Assembly (NCBI RefSeq): GCF_002261185.1
Contig: NZ_NEVQ01000021.1
Span: forward strand, 62,001-126,000
DNA length: 64,000 nt
Direction: 5' to 3'
From: Bordetella genomosp. 4
Lineage (GTDB): Bacteria; Pseudomonadota; Gammaproteobacteria; Burkholderiales; Burkholderiaceae_B
Position 1 is the first letter of the stretch; each line of letters starts with the position of its first letter. The notes under the pieces are model-generated. The model ran no database searches. It was not told the DNA's origin and worked only from the letters and a program-made list of their open reading frames with translations. Of the stretch, positions 9,662-18,431 are shown piece after piece. Made by a program: the position numbers and the translations under genes.

Positions 9662-9671
9662 ATTCTAGAAT
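9662..9671. promoter_or_regulatory. Candidate LysR operator core between sulfatase and LysR genes
   Basis: The divergent intergenic region 9626-9723 contains the perfect 10-bp palindrome ATTCTAGAAT. A second, wider dyad (AGAAG...CTTCT) follows within about 50 bases. LysR-family proteins bind dyads between divergent promoters, so this is the best candidate site. A 10-bp palindrome can occur by chance in 98 bases, hence the modest confidence. Confidence 0.4.
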
Positions 9672-9723
9672 CGCCATCTCGCCGTAATATTCCCAGAAGC
9701 ACATCAATACATAACTTCTGTTC

Positions 9724-10638
9724 ATGAATCTTTCCCTGCGCGATATCGAATATTTTCTGGCCGCCGTAGAGCACGGTCACCTGGAACGCGCGGCGGCGGC
9801 CTGCGGGGTGAGTCAGCCCGCGCTGTCCAAATCTTTGCGGCGGCTGGAATCCGATACTGGGTTGGCGCTGATGCAGCGGCATGGGCGAGGCCTGAGGCTT
9901 ACCTCTGAGGGCATGGTGTTCCTGGATCACGCCAAAAAGCTTTGGGCGGAATACCGGGATGCGGTGCGCCATGCGATGGAATTGCGGGTGGGCGAGGCTG
10001 GGTTGCTGCGTATCGGCGCTACGGGGGCTACGGTCGACAGTGTCGTGATGCCGGCGCTGCAACGGTTGTTGCCGCGCCGTCCGGCGTTGCGTATTCAGCT
10101 GACACAAGGGTTATCGGATGATTTGAATGCCCAGGTAGAGAGTGGAAAGCTGGATCTCGCGGTGACACCTATTTATGCAGATGGTCCGGCTACGTTGCGT
10201 CACGAGATCATGTTCGATGATCCATTGTGCGTGGCGGCCGGGCGGCGTCACCCGTTGGCGGCGAAGTCTCGGCTGGCGCTACGGGAGTTGGAGGGGCAGC
10301 GATGGATCTTGCCTCGGCCTAGCTCAGTGGCGCGACAGATGTTGGATGTGCGGTTTGCCGAGGCTGGCTTGGCGTTGCCCGCAGGGGCGTTAGAGGTCGA
10401 GCATTTTTCCGAGGGATCGCTGCAGTTGCTGGCAGACAGCGGCATGCTGGCGGTCTTACCGCAGAGCGCCCTGGCCAAGTGTGCTGAGGTGACGCGTTTG
10501 CCGGTAACGTTGGGACCGCCGCTGCGACGCAATATTGCGTTGATATCGCGTCGTGGCACGACGTGGTCGCCGTTGATGGATGAGTTTCGGGACACGATAT
10601 TGAGAGGCAAAAAACGTCCTCTGGCCTCGTCCAACTAG
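9724..10638 (+). CDS. LysR-family transcriptional regulator of the sulfatase operon
   Basis: The 304-residue protein has an N-terminal winged helix (LSLRDIEYFLAAVEHGHLERAAAACGVSQPALSKSLRRLE, residues 2-40) and a C-terminal substrate-binding domain of normal length. It is divergently transcribed from the sulfatase-Bug operon, the usual arrangement for a LysR activator and its targets. The effector is probably the sulfatase substrate or product (inference). The start at 9724 gives a standard family N-terminus. Confidence 0.93.
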   Translation: MNLSLRDIEYFLAAVEHGHLERAAAACGVSQPALSKSLRRLESDTGLALMQRHGRGLRLTSEGMVFLDHAKKLWAEYRDAVRHAMELRVGEAGLLRIGATGATVDSVVMPALQRLLPRRPALRIQLTQGLSDDLNAQVESGKLDLAVTPIYADGPATLRHEIMFDDPLCVAAGRRHPLAAKSRLALRELEGQRWILPRPSSVARQMLDVRFAEAGLALPAGALEVEHFSEGSLQLLADSGMLAVLPQSALAKCAEVTRLPVTLGPPLRRNIALISRRGTTWSPLMDEFRDTILRGKKRPLASSN

Positions 10639-10678
10639 ACCAAACATCGACGAGGTTTCCGTAATGGCAATAAGAATG

Positions 10679-10697
10679 GATAATGGTTATCATTGCC
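10679..10697. promoter_or_regulatory. Fur box upstream of the FecI sigma-factor gene
   Basis: GATAATGGTTATCATTGCC matches the 19-bp Fur consensus at 15 of 19 positions by hand count. It sits 36 bases before the sigma-factor start codon. A wider inverted pair, AATGGCAAT (10663-10671) and ATTGCCATT (10692-10700), flanks it, so two overlapping Fur dimers could bind. This predicts iron repression of sigma factor, anti-sigma factor and receptors. Confidence 0.8.
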
Positions 10698-10733
10698 ATT
10701 TATAGCGACGCCATCCACCCTGGAGATGGGCCC

Positions 10734-11249
10734 ATGCGCCCCAGCGAACCCAGTTTGCACGAGCATACGAAAACCTTGTATTCCCAGCACCATACGTGGC
10801 TGGCAGGTTGGTTGCGGCGTCGCATGAGCGGCGCCGACTGCGCCGCGGACTTGGCCCAGGACACATTCCTGCGCGTGTTGACGGCCAAGGAGGCAACGCC
10901 CCCCGCGGAACCGCGCGCGTTCCTGGCCACCATAGCCCGTCGCTTGTTGGCCAATTACCGTCGCCGCGAGGCGCTGGAGCATGCTTATCTGGAAGCGCTG
11001 GCCAGCTTGCCGGAAGCCCTGGTGCCAGGGCCAGAAGAGTGCAAGTTGGTGCTCGAGGCGCTGTGCGCCATCGACCGCGCGCTCGGCACGTTGCCGGACA
11101 AGGCCCGCGAGGCCTTCCTGCTGGCCCGCCTGGAAGGCCTGACCTATGACGAGATTGCCGAACGGCTGGGCGTCACGACGCGCACGGTGGGCAACTACAT
11201 GGTGCGCGCCGTGCAGGCCTGCTTTTTTGCCGAACAGCAGCCGGCATGA
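10734..11249 (+). CDS. FecI-type ECF sigma factor
   Basis: The 171-residue protein shows the two ECF regions: sigma region 2 around residues 20-70 (ADLAQDTFLRVL) and region 4 helix-turn-helix near the C-terminus (LTYDEIAERLGVTTRTVGNYM). ATG 10734 is preceded by GGAG with an eight-base gap; the in-frame start at 10683 would lie inside the Fur box. The stop overlaps the FecR start by four bases (ATGA). It should direct RNA polymerase to the receptor promoter when released by FecR in response to a siderophore. Confidence 0.94.
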   Translation: MRPSEPSLHEHTKTLYSQHHTWLAGWLRRRMSGADCAADLAQDTFLRVLTAKEATPPAEPRAFLATIARRLLANYRRREALEHAYLEALASLPEALVPGPEECKLVLEALCAIDRALGTLPDKAREAFLLARLEGLTYDEIAERLGVTTRTVGNYMVRAVQACFFAEQQPA

Positions 11250-12241
11250 GCCGCGTGCCAACGACGGCCACGGCGCTGTATGCGGGTGGGGTGCCGCTCG
11301 CTCCACGCGTAGCCGAAGAGGCCTCTCGCTGGTACGTGTTGTTCATGTCAGGCTCGGCCAGCGAGGCCGACCGGCATGCCTGGGAGGCATGGCGGCACGC
11401 CAGCCCTGATCACGAGCGGGCCTGGACACACCTGACGCGCGCCGATGCACGACTGGACGCGTTGTCTGGCAGCGCCGCCTATAACGCGCTGTCACTCGAC
11501 CGGCGCAAATCCCGGCGCCGCACCGTCCTTGCCATACTGGGCGCGGCCATCTGCGGCACCCCCGCACTATGGGCAGCCGACCGGATGCGTTGGGTGCGGC
11601 TGTCACCGGACTACGAATCGGCAGTCGGACAGCAGCGCACGGTTATGCTGGCCGACGGCACCACCGTTCTATTAAACACGGACACGGCGATCGATGCGGT
11701 GTATGAGGCCAGCATGCGCCGGGTGCGGCTGCGTCAGGGCGAAATCCTGGTCAGCACGGGGCACGAGGGCGGCTACCGCGGCACGCCGTTCCTGGTGGAA
11801 ACGGCCCACGGCCGGATACGTGCACTGGGCACGCGCTTTACGGTGCGCGATGATGGCGATGCCACTACCGTAGGGCTCCTGGACGGCAATGTCGAGATCG
11901 AGGCCGCAGCCGGAGGGCGGCGGTTATTGCTGCAGCCCGGGCAGATCGTGCGTTACAACGCGACGTCGATCGAACCGGTCCGGATGCTGCAGACGCATGA
12001 CACAGCCTGGGTGCGCACGGAATTGGCCGCCGACAACATGCGGCTGGATCAATTCCTGGCCGAACTCAGCCGCTACCGGCCAGGCCTGATTTTTTGCGAT
12101 AGCGAGGTGGGAGGCCTGCGGATTTCAGGCCTATTCCCGTTGAGCGACACCGACAAAGTGCTCGCCGCAGTAGCCCGCTTGCTGCCCGTGACGGTCAGTC
12201 AGCGCACACCCTATTGGGTACACGTGTCGGCCTCGCTGTAG
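11246..12241 (+). CDS. FecR-type anti-sigma factor / sigma regulator
   Basis: The 331-residue protein has an N-terminal cytosolic DUF4880 segment (ASRWYVLFMSGSASEADRHAW), one transmembrane segment near residues 92-112, and a periplasmic FecR domain (from about 130, with MLADGTTVLLNTDTAI). The C-terminal STN-like region ends near TVSQRTPYWVHV. Such proteins hold the sigma factor and receive the signal from the plug-side STN domain of an outer-membrane receptor, here most likely the next gene. Translation is coupled to the sigma gene by the ATGA overlap. Confidence 0.94.
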   Translation: MSRVPTTATALYAGGVPLAPRVAEEASRWYVLFMSGSASEADRHAWEAWRHASPDHERAWTHLTRADARLDALSGSAAYNALSLDRRKSRRRTVLAILGAAICGTPALWAADRMRWVRLSPDYESAVGQQRTVMLADGTTVLLNTDTAIDAVYEASMRRVRLRQGEILVSTGHEGGYRGTPFLVETAHGRIRALGTRFTVRDDGDATTVGLLDGNVEIEAAAGGRRLLLQPGQIVRYNATSIEPVRMLQTHDTAWVRTELAADNMRLDQFLAELSRYRPGLIFCDSEVGGLRISGLFPLSDTDKVLAAVARLLPVTVSQRTPYWVHVSASL

Positions 12242-12361
12242 CGCGTGCCGGTGGCGTTGGCTCGCCGCCAATTATTTCTTGCCGCGGATTTTCCGGTTTT
12301 TGATTCTGGCGTGTCCTACCTGATGAGAGGACCGCAATTACAGAAAAGGAAACCCAGGCAG

Positions 12362-14725
12362 ATGGCCATTTCGGCAGGTGATCGACGGCGGACACGCATC
12401 AGACGTGGCAGCGCACAGCTGGCATTGCTGGTGTTGCTGGCGCTGACTGGGTCGCTCGCCCATGCCCAGAATGCCCCGTCACCCGCTGAACTGCGCGTTT
12501 TTCAGGTCACCCCGGGTCCGCTGGTGACTGTCCTGCAACAGATCGCGAGCCAGGCGCATGTCTTGTTGGGGTTCGACCCACAACTGGCGCGCGGCTTGCA
12601 AAGCCCGGGTTTGGCCGGCCGGTACAATCTACCGGCCGCCTTTGCGGCAGTCTTGCAACCCCATGGCTTGCAAGCCTACGAGGATGCACCGGGCAGTTTC
12701 CAGATCCGTCGCGAATGGACGCTGCCGCCCGCCCACATGCCGGCCACGCCAGTGGTGGGAGAGGAGTCGGGGCCTTTCGTGGCCCTGGACGATACTGCCG
12801 GAACCAAGACCCTGACGCCTCTGGCCCGAGTGCCGCAGTCAGTATCGGTGATCACCGCCGAAGACATGCGGGCGCGCGACGCGCGCTCGGTGCCGCAGGC
12901 ACTGCAATACACGCCCGGCGTGCAAATCAATAACTATGGCGGCAACGAAGTCCGCAACGACTGGCTAGTGCTGCGCGGCTTCGACGCAAAGCTTACCGGC
13001 GACTACCGCGACGGCTTGAGCCAGATGCCGTATGACCAGATACGCGCGCGCGTGCCTACCTATGCCCTCGAACGTATAGAAGTGGTTCGCGGACCGGTCT
13101 CCTCGCTGTATGGACAAGCGGCGCCGGGCGGTATCGTGAACCGAGTGACCAAACGGCCCACGCAGACCGTGCTGCGCGAAGCAGCGTTGCAAGCGGGTTC
13201 GTTCGATTTTCGGCAAGCCTATCTGGACCTGGGCGGGCCCTGGGATGACAGCAGCAATGGGCGCGTCAGGTTGACGGCGACCGGCAGGGTGTCGGGGACG
13301 CAGGATAAGTACGACGGCACGCACCGCTACCGCGACGACTTGGCGTATGTGGCGCCCGCCTTCAGTTGGCACGACGCCGACACGTCCATCACCGTACTGA
13401 CGCACTACCAATACGACCGTAATGACGGCGAGTCGCGAGCGTACTATCCCACCCGCGTGCTGGTGGGCGACTACCGCTACGACCGGAACCAGCGTGACTT
13501 CTTCAGTGCGGGCTATCTGTTCGAGCATCGCCTGGACGCTGCCTGGACGGTGCGTCAGAACGCTCGCTATCAGCGCGGCAACATGCTGCTGCGCAATCTG
13601 TATGCCGGAACGCTGCAGGCCGATGGCCGCACGCTGCCGCGCACGCAGTTGCAATCCCGCGAATGGGCCGAAGGCGTTGTGGTCGACAGCCAGCTCGAAG
13701 GTGTGGTGCTGGCGGCTGGTTTGCGCCACACACTGCTGGCCGGCGTGGATGTGCGCCGCCTGTCTGGCAGTCAGCACTATCGCCAGGCCGACGCGCCCAG
13801 CCTGGACTTGCGTGATCCGCGCTATGGATTGGATATCACGATGCCTGCCGATGCCACGACGGTGCTGGACGTGCGGCAGGTTAGCAGCCAATGGGGACTC
13901 TATGCACAAGATCAGGTTCAGGGCGGGCGATGGACCCTGACCTTGGGTGCACGCCGCGATGGCTACCGCGATGCCACTGAAGATCGCTTGAATCGGACCC
14001 GCACGCGAGCCGATGGCCATGCATACACCTGGCGGGCGGGCCTGTCGTATGAGTTTGCCCGAGGTGTAGCGCCCTATCTGAGCTATGCGACCGCATTCTC
14101 GCCGCAGCCCGGCACCGCCTACGACGGCGACACTTTCGAGCCCAATCGTTCGCGGCAGGTCGAGGTGGGAGTAAAGATCCAGCCGCCGCAATCACAAAGC
14201 CTGATCACGCTGGCACTGTTCGACCTGAATCAGCGCAACGTGCTGACGACGGACCCGGATCCGGCACACTTGGGTTTCAGCGTGGCAACAGGCAAGGTGC
14301 GTGCCCACGGCGCAGAACTCGAGGCGCGAATCCGCCTGGAAGCGGGTTGGGATGTCCTGGCGGCCTATACCTACAACAACGTCGAGATCCTGTCGGACGA
14401 AGCCGGCACGCGAGGCAACATGCCCGTCGTTACGCCCCGCCACATGGCCTCGCTCTGGCTGGGCCGCTCATTCGGCGCGGGCTGGAGTGCCGGCCTGGGA
14501 GTGCGATACCTCGGCTCGACGTATATCGACGCAGCCAACACGATGAAGAACAACGGCGCCGCCATGGTGGATGCCTCGCTGGGCTACGAATTCGATCAGT
14601 GGCGCTTGTCCGTCGACGCGACCAACCTGTTCGACAAGCAGGCCGTGGTCTGCCGCAACGACCGCGCCAATTGCCGCTATGGCGCAGAGCGCACGGTGCT
14701 CGCCACGGTGACCTATCGCTATTGA
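12362..14725 (+). CDS. TonB-dependent siderophore transducer-receptor with STN signalling domain
   Basis: The 787-residue protein begins with a signal peptide ending near ALTGSLAHAQ. A STN domain of about 80 residues follows (FQVTPGPLVTVLQQIASQ), then a TonB-box region, the plug (PQSVSVITAEDMRARDARSV; GPVSSLYGQAAPGGIVNRVTK) and a 22-strand barrel ending in the aromatic TVTYRY. The STN domain means it also signals to FecR. An in-frame start at 12323 (MRGPQ) is possible, but 12362 gives a cleaner leader. Near the C-terminus VCRNDRANC carries two cysteines, as seen in ferrichrome/FpvA-like receptors. The siderophore is unknown. Confidence 0.93.
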   Translation: MAISAGDRRRTRIRRGSAQLALLVLLALTGSLAHAQNAPSPAELRVFQVTPGPLVTVLQQIASQAHVLLGFDPQLARGLQSPGLAGRYNLPAAFAAVLQPHGLQAYEDAPGSFQIRREWTLPPAHMPATPVVGEESGPFVALDDTAGTKTLTPLARVPQSVSVITAEDMRARDARSVPQALQYTPGVQINNYGGNEVRNDWLVLRGFDAKLTGDYRDGLSQMPYDQIRARVPTYALERIEVVRGPVSSLYGQAAPGGIVNRVTKRPTQTVLREAALQAGSFDFRQAYLDLGGPWDDSSNGRVRLTATGRVSGTQDKYDGTHRYRDDLAYVAPAFSWHDADTSITVLTHYQYDRNDGESRAYYPTRVLVGDYRYDRNQRDFFSAGYLFEHRLDAAWTVRQNARYQRGNMLLRNLYAGTLQADGRTLPRTQLQSREWAEGVVVDSQLEGVVLAAGLRHTLLAGVDVRRLSGSQHYRQADAPSLDLRDPRYGLDITMPADATTVLDVRQVSSQWGLYAQDQVQGGRWTLTLGARRDGYRDATEDRLNRTRTRADGHAYTWRAGLSYEFARGVAPYLSYATAFSPQPGTAYDGDTFEPNRSRQVEVGVKIQPPQSQSLITLALFDLNQRNVLTTDPDPAHLGFSVATGKVRAHGAELEARIRLEAGWDVLAAYTYNNVEILSDEAGTRGNMPVVTPRHMASLWLGRSFGAGWSAGLGVRYLGSTYIDAANTMKNNGAAMVDASLGYEFDQWRLSVDATNLFDKQAVVCRNDRANCRYGAERTVLATVTYRY

Positions 14726-14735
14726 CGCCATTGCC

Positions 14736-14768
14736 GTCCGGCTGTAGCCGGACACGGGATGGTTTTTT
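14736..14768 (+). terminator. Hairpin with T-run between the two receptor genes
   Basis: GTCCGGC (14736-14742) pairs perfectly with GCCGGAC (14747-14753) around a TGTA loop; a run of six T lies at 14763-14768. The nine bases between stem and T-run are longer than in a classical intrinsic terminator, so partial read-through into the second receptor is plausible. Confidence 0.5.
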
Positions 14769-14819
14769 CTTTGCAGTGCTTTCCTTTTCCAGATGCCCTT
14801 TATTGATATCAGGCTGGCC

Positions 14820-16976
14820 ATGAAAACCAACAGCATTCCCCCGCGCGTCGCTCCTCTGATTCCTCACTATGCCTTGGCCTTGCTGCTGGGATTCGGTTGC
14901 GCTCATACAGCGCAATCCCAAACTACGTCCACGACAGGCACGGTGTCGACCTTGCCCAGCGTAGTCGTGCAAGGCAGTGGACTCGACGATGCTGGCACGG
15001 GGCCGGTGCACGGTTATGTTGCCGAAGAAACGACTACTGGCAGCAAGATCGCCACGCCACTGCGCGAGATTCCGCAATCAGTATCGGTGGTCGGAGCGGA
15101 GGAAATCCGCGACCGCGGTGCGCGGACGGTGTCGCAGGCAATCCAGTATGTGCCCGGCGTGCAGGTTAGCAATTTCGGCGGCGCCGAAGTACGCAACGAC
15201 TGGATCGTGTTGCGCGGCTTCGATGCCAAGATCACCGGCGATTACCGCGACGGCCTGAACCAACTCCCCTACGATCAGATCCGTGCGCGCACCGATCCGT
15301 ACGGGCTGGAGCGCGTCGAAGTCATACGCGGGCCGTCATCGGTACTCTATGGACAGGTCGCGCCCGGCGGCTTGGTCAACCGGATCACCAAGCGTCCAAC
15401 GCTGGATCCATTCGGCGAGGTCGTGCTGCAGGCAGGCAGCTTCGATTGGCGCCAAGCCGCCTTCGACATGGGTGGCCCCATTGATGAAGATGGCAAGTAC
15501 CTGTATCGCTTGACCGGTATCTGGCGCGATGCCGGCAACCAGGTCAAGTACGATTCCGACCATCGCTATCAGGACGATGTGGGCTACATCGCGCCCGCGT
15601 TCACATGGCGCCCGAATGCCGACACGTCGCTGACGCTGCTGACGCATTACCAGCACGACAAGACCGACGGTGAGTCGCGTCCGGTGTATCCCACACATGT
15701 GCCGGTGGGCGACTACGGCTTCAACCGCTACGATCGGAAGCAATATGCGATCGGCTATCTGTTCGAACACCGGTTCAACGACCGCGTGACAGTGCGGCAA
15801 AATGCGCGCTATCAGCGCGGCACGCTCGACCAGCGTGACCTGTACAGCCTGGGCCTGCGGCCGGACGGCCACACTCTGCGGCGCTATGCGCTCGTGTCCG
15901 AGGAAGAGGCCGACGGTGTGGTCGTCGATACGCAGGGCGAGTTCAAGTTCAACACCGGCCGGGTGTCACACACGTTGTTGACCGGCTTCGATTATCGTTT
16001 CCAGGACGGCCAGCAGTGGTATCGCCAGGGCCTGGCTCCCGACCTGGACCTGGACAATCCGGTCTATGACCAGGACATTCCCTACCCACTGGAACAGAAC
16101 ACCATCATCGACCAGAAGGATGTAAACCGGCAGTTCGGGCTATATGTGCAGGATCAGATCAAAGTTGATCAGGTCGTGGTCACGGCGGGGTGGCGCCAGG
16201 ACTGGGCACGATCTGCCAGCCGCAATCGCCTGGTGGGCGACACCACGCGGCAGAACGACACGGCATTGACGGGTCGCCTGGGCCTGGCCTATTTGTTCGA
16301 ATCGGGCATTACTCCCTACGTGAGCTACTCCACCTCGTTCCTGCCGCAGAGCGGCGTGGCGCGTGATGGCACGCCCTTCAGGCCCACCAAGGGCGAGCAA
16401 TACGAGTTCGGTATCAAGTATCAGCCGCCCGGCTCGGAAAGCTTGGTAGCGGTGTCGTTTTTTGACCTGACTCAGCGCAATGCGCTCACGCCTGATCCGA
16501 GCAATACCCAGTTCAGCGTGCAGACCGGCAAGATCCGCTCGCGCGGCATCGAATTAGAAGGCAAAGCCAGCCTGAGCCGCGGGCTGGACTTGGTGGCGTC
16601 GTACACCTTGAATGACGTTACCGTGACCCAGAGCAACAACCCCTTGGAAAAGGACAATACCCCCATCGTGACCCCTCGGCACATGGCCTCGGCATGGATC
16701 AACTACACCCTGCCCCATACCGCGCTGAGCGGACTAGGCATGGGCGTAGGCGTGCGCTATATCGGCAAGACCTACGTCGATGTAGCCAATACGATGGAAA
16801 ATGGTTCGTCGTTCATGGTGGACGCCAGCATGCACTACCAGTTAGCCCAATGGCGCTTTGCTGTTGATGCCACCAATCTTTTCAATAAAGAAACCGTCGT
16901 GTGCCGCAACAATGAGCTGAACTGCCGTTACGGGCTGGAACGCACGATCATCGCCAGCGTGGCCTATCGCTGGTGA
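14820..16976 (+). CDS. TonB-dependent siderophore receptor, paralogue without STN domain
   Basis: The 718-residue protein has a signal peptide ending near AHTAQSQ, then passes directly to the plug (PQSVSVVGAEEIRDRGARTV; GPSSVLYGQVAPGGLVNRITK) and barrel, ending SVAYRW. Plug and barrel closely resemble the preceding receptor, including FDAKITGDYRDGLNQLPYDQ and the C-terminal VCRNNELNC pair, so the two arose by tandem duplication. It lacks the STN domain and cannot signal through FecR by that route. The start could be 14793 or 14820; I prefer 14820 because the leader is then typical. Confidence 0.92.
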   Translation: MKTNSIPPRVAPLIPHYALALLLGFGCAHTAQSQTTSTTGTVSTLPSVVVQGSGLDDAGTGPVHGYVAEETTTGSKIATPLREIPQSVSVVGAEEIRDRGARTVSQAIQYVPGVQVSNFGGAEVRNDWIVLRGFDAKITGDYRDGLNQLPYDQIRARTDPYGLERVEVIRGPSSVLYGQVAPGGLVNRITKRPTLDPFGEVVLQAGSFDWRQAAFDMGGPIDEDGKYLYRLTGIWRDAGNQVKYDSDHRYQDDVGYIAPAFTWRPNADTSLTLLTHYQHDKTDGESRPVYPTHVPVGDYGFNRYDRKQYAIGYLFEHRFNDRVTVRQNARYQRGTLDQRDLYSLGLRPDGHTLRRYALVSEEEADGVVVDTQGEFKFNTGRVSHTLLTGFDYRFQDGQQWYRQGLAPDLDLDNPVYDQDIPYPLEQNTIIDQKDVNRQFGLYVQDQIKVDQVVVTAGWRQDWARSASRNRLVGDTTRQNDTALTGRLGLAYLFESGITPYVSYSTSFLPQSGVARDGTPFRPTKGEQYEFGIKYQPPGSESLVAVSFFDLTQRNALTPDPSNTQFSVQTGKIRSRGIELEGKASLSRGLDLVASYTLNDVTVTQSNNPLEKDNTPIVTPRHMASAWINYTLPHTALSGLGMGVGVRYIGKTYVDVANTMENGSSFMVDASMHYQLAQWRFAVDATNLFNKETVVCRNNELNCRYGLERTIIASVAYRW

Positions 16977-17074
16977 TGGGGGAGTGTCGCTGAGGCGGCG
17001 GCGATCGAGGACTGCCAGCAGTTGCCGCTGCCTAGCACCCGCAGGAAAACGTTGGCGACGCTCCGAAACCAGAA

Positions 17075-17278
17075 TTATTGATTTAAAGCAGCTTTCGCCG
17101 CTTCCGCAGGGGTCAGTCCCCCGTAAAACATATCAGTGAACCACTCGGCCTCGTCTTCGATATGCTGCTGGGATTCTTCGCGTGACGCGCCAGCCGCGAC
17201 GAATAGCTCTTCTACTTCAGTACACCACTGAATCAGTGCGACTTCGTCCGGATCTGGTGCCTCGGGTTTTCGGGCCAT
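17075..17278 (-). CDS. Small acidic hypothetical protein
   Basis: The 67-residue protein is acidic and predicted helical, with no signal peptide or membrane segment. ATG 17278 is preceded by AAGGAG at good spacing, which supports a real gene; an in-frame start ten codons upstream is less likely. It lies downstream of, and on the same strand as, the RlmN-like gene, with 44 bases between. I do not recognise a family. Confidence 0.65.
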   Translation of the reverse strand: MARKPEAPDPDEVALIQWCTEVEELFVAAGASREESQQHIEDEAEWFTDMFYGGLTPAEAAKAALNQ

Positions 17279-17322
17279 GATTTGCTCCTTGATAGATCTG
17301 CGCATCATACTGCTGCGCCAGC

Positions 17323-18375
17323 TCAGTGTGTTGTGGTTGCAGTTCGCTTGCGACGCAGTTCCACCACCTGCTCTGCGCCAACGGCGCGAGCGCGCAACTG
17401 GCCACAGCCGCCGTCCACATCCTGCCCAGCGCTGTTCCTCACCTTGGTCAACACCCCGCGGTTGTGCAGATAGCGCACAATCTCGCGTATGCGCTCGGCA
17501 TCGGGACGCTGGTAGTCACTCCCTTCGAGACTGTTGAAGGGAATGACGTTGAGCACGCCGTACTTGCCCTTGAGCAGACGCACGGCTGCATCGAGTTCAT
17601 CGTCGCCGTCATTGATGCCCTTGAGCAGCGTCCATTGATACTGGATCGGATAGTTGCTGTCTCGAGCGTATCTCTCGCCCAGTTCGATCAGTTCTTCGGG
17701 CGCAATCTTGGGCGCGCGCGGCAGCAGCTGTTCGCGCAGTTCGGCCTTGGTCGTGTGCAGCGACAGCGCCAGCGCGGGCTTGATGCGTTGTTGCGGCAGG
17801 GCTTCGAACACACGCCGGTCCCCCACGGTGGAAAACACGAGATTCTTGTGACCGATATTGCCTTCGGTGCCGAGCAGGTCGATTGCTTCGAGCACGTTGT
17901 CGAGGTTGTGCGCCGGTTCGCCCATACCCATGAAGACGACTTTTTTCACTGGGCGCAGACGCCGCGCCAGTACGACTTGGGCGAGGATTTCCATGCTCGT
18001 GACCTGGCGGATCAGACCGCTCTTGCCCGTCATACAGAAGCGGCAGCCGACCGCGCAGCCGACCTGGGTGGAGACGCAGAGTCCGTCGCGCGGCAACAGC
18101 ACGCTTTCCACCATCTGTCCGTCGGCGAGTTCGACGAGCAAGCGCGAGCCATCACTGCCGGCGTGTTCGGAGCGGACGCGCGTGAGACTGTCCAGTTCCT
18201 CCGTCAAAGCGGGCACAGCGGCGCGCAGCGCGAGAGGCAGAAAGTGCTCGGAACTGCGCCGTCGCGTGCCGATGTCGAGCGCTTGCCCTTTCAGCCAGAC
18301 GCGCACGATCCGGCCCCGATGGACGGGCAAGGCGCCGAGAGCGGCGAGGCGTTGGTCGAAGTCGGAGAATCGCAT
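17323..18375 (-). CDS. RlmN/Cfr-family radical SAM rRNA methyltransferase
   Basis: The 350-residue protein has the radical-SAM cluster motif CAVGCRFC (Cys107, Cys111, Cys114), the MGMGEPAHN motif near 149-157 and the methyl-carrying cysteine Cys324 in DVDGGCGQL. These are the mechanistic cysteines of RlmN and Cfr, which methylate adenosine 2503 of 23S rRNA (and tRNA for RlmN) at C2 or C8. Length fits both. It is not in the usual ndk-pilW-ispG-hisS context of RlmN, so it may be a second family member. Which carbon it methylates cannot be read from sequence. Confidence 0.9.
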   Translation of the reverse strand: MRFSDFDQRLAALGALPVHRGRIVRVWLKGQALDIGTRRRSSEHFLPLALRAAVPALTEELDSLTRVRSEHAGSDGSRLLVELADGQMVESVLLPRDGLCVSTQVGCAVGCRFCMTGKSGLIRQVTSMEILAQVVLARRLRPVKKVVFMGMGEPAHNLDNVLEAIDLLGTEGNIGHKNLVFSTVGDRRVFEALPQQRIKPALALSLHTTKAELREQLLPRAPKIAPEELIELGERYARDSNYPIQYQWTLLKGINDGDDELDAAVRLLKGKYGVLNVIPFNSLEGSDYQRPDAERIREIVRYLHNRGVLTKVRNSAGQDVDGGCGQLRARAVGAEQVVELRRKRTATTTH

Positions 18376-18431
18376 GGGAGGCGGATTTTACTCTGCATTG
18401 CTTTCTGCTCGCCTTACCGCAGCCAATCGCA

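Noticed and set aside
12965-14191. Antisense open frame over the first TonB receptor
   Set aside because: Composition is that of a shadow and the sense gene is a complete receptor.
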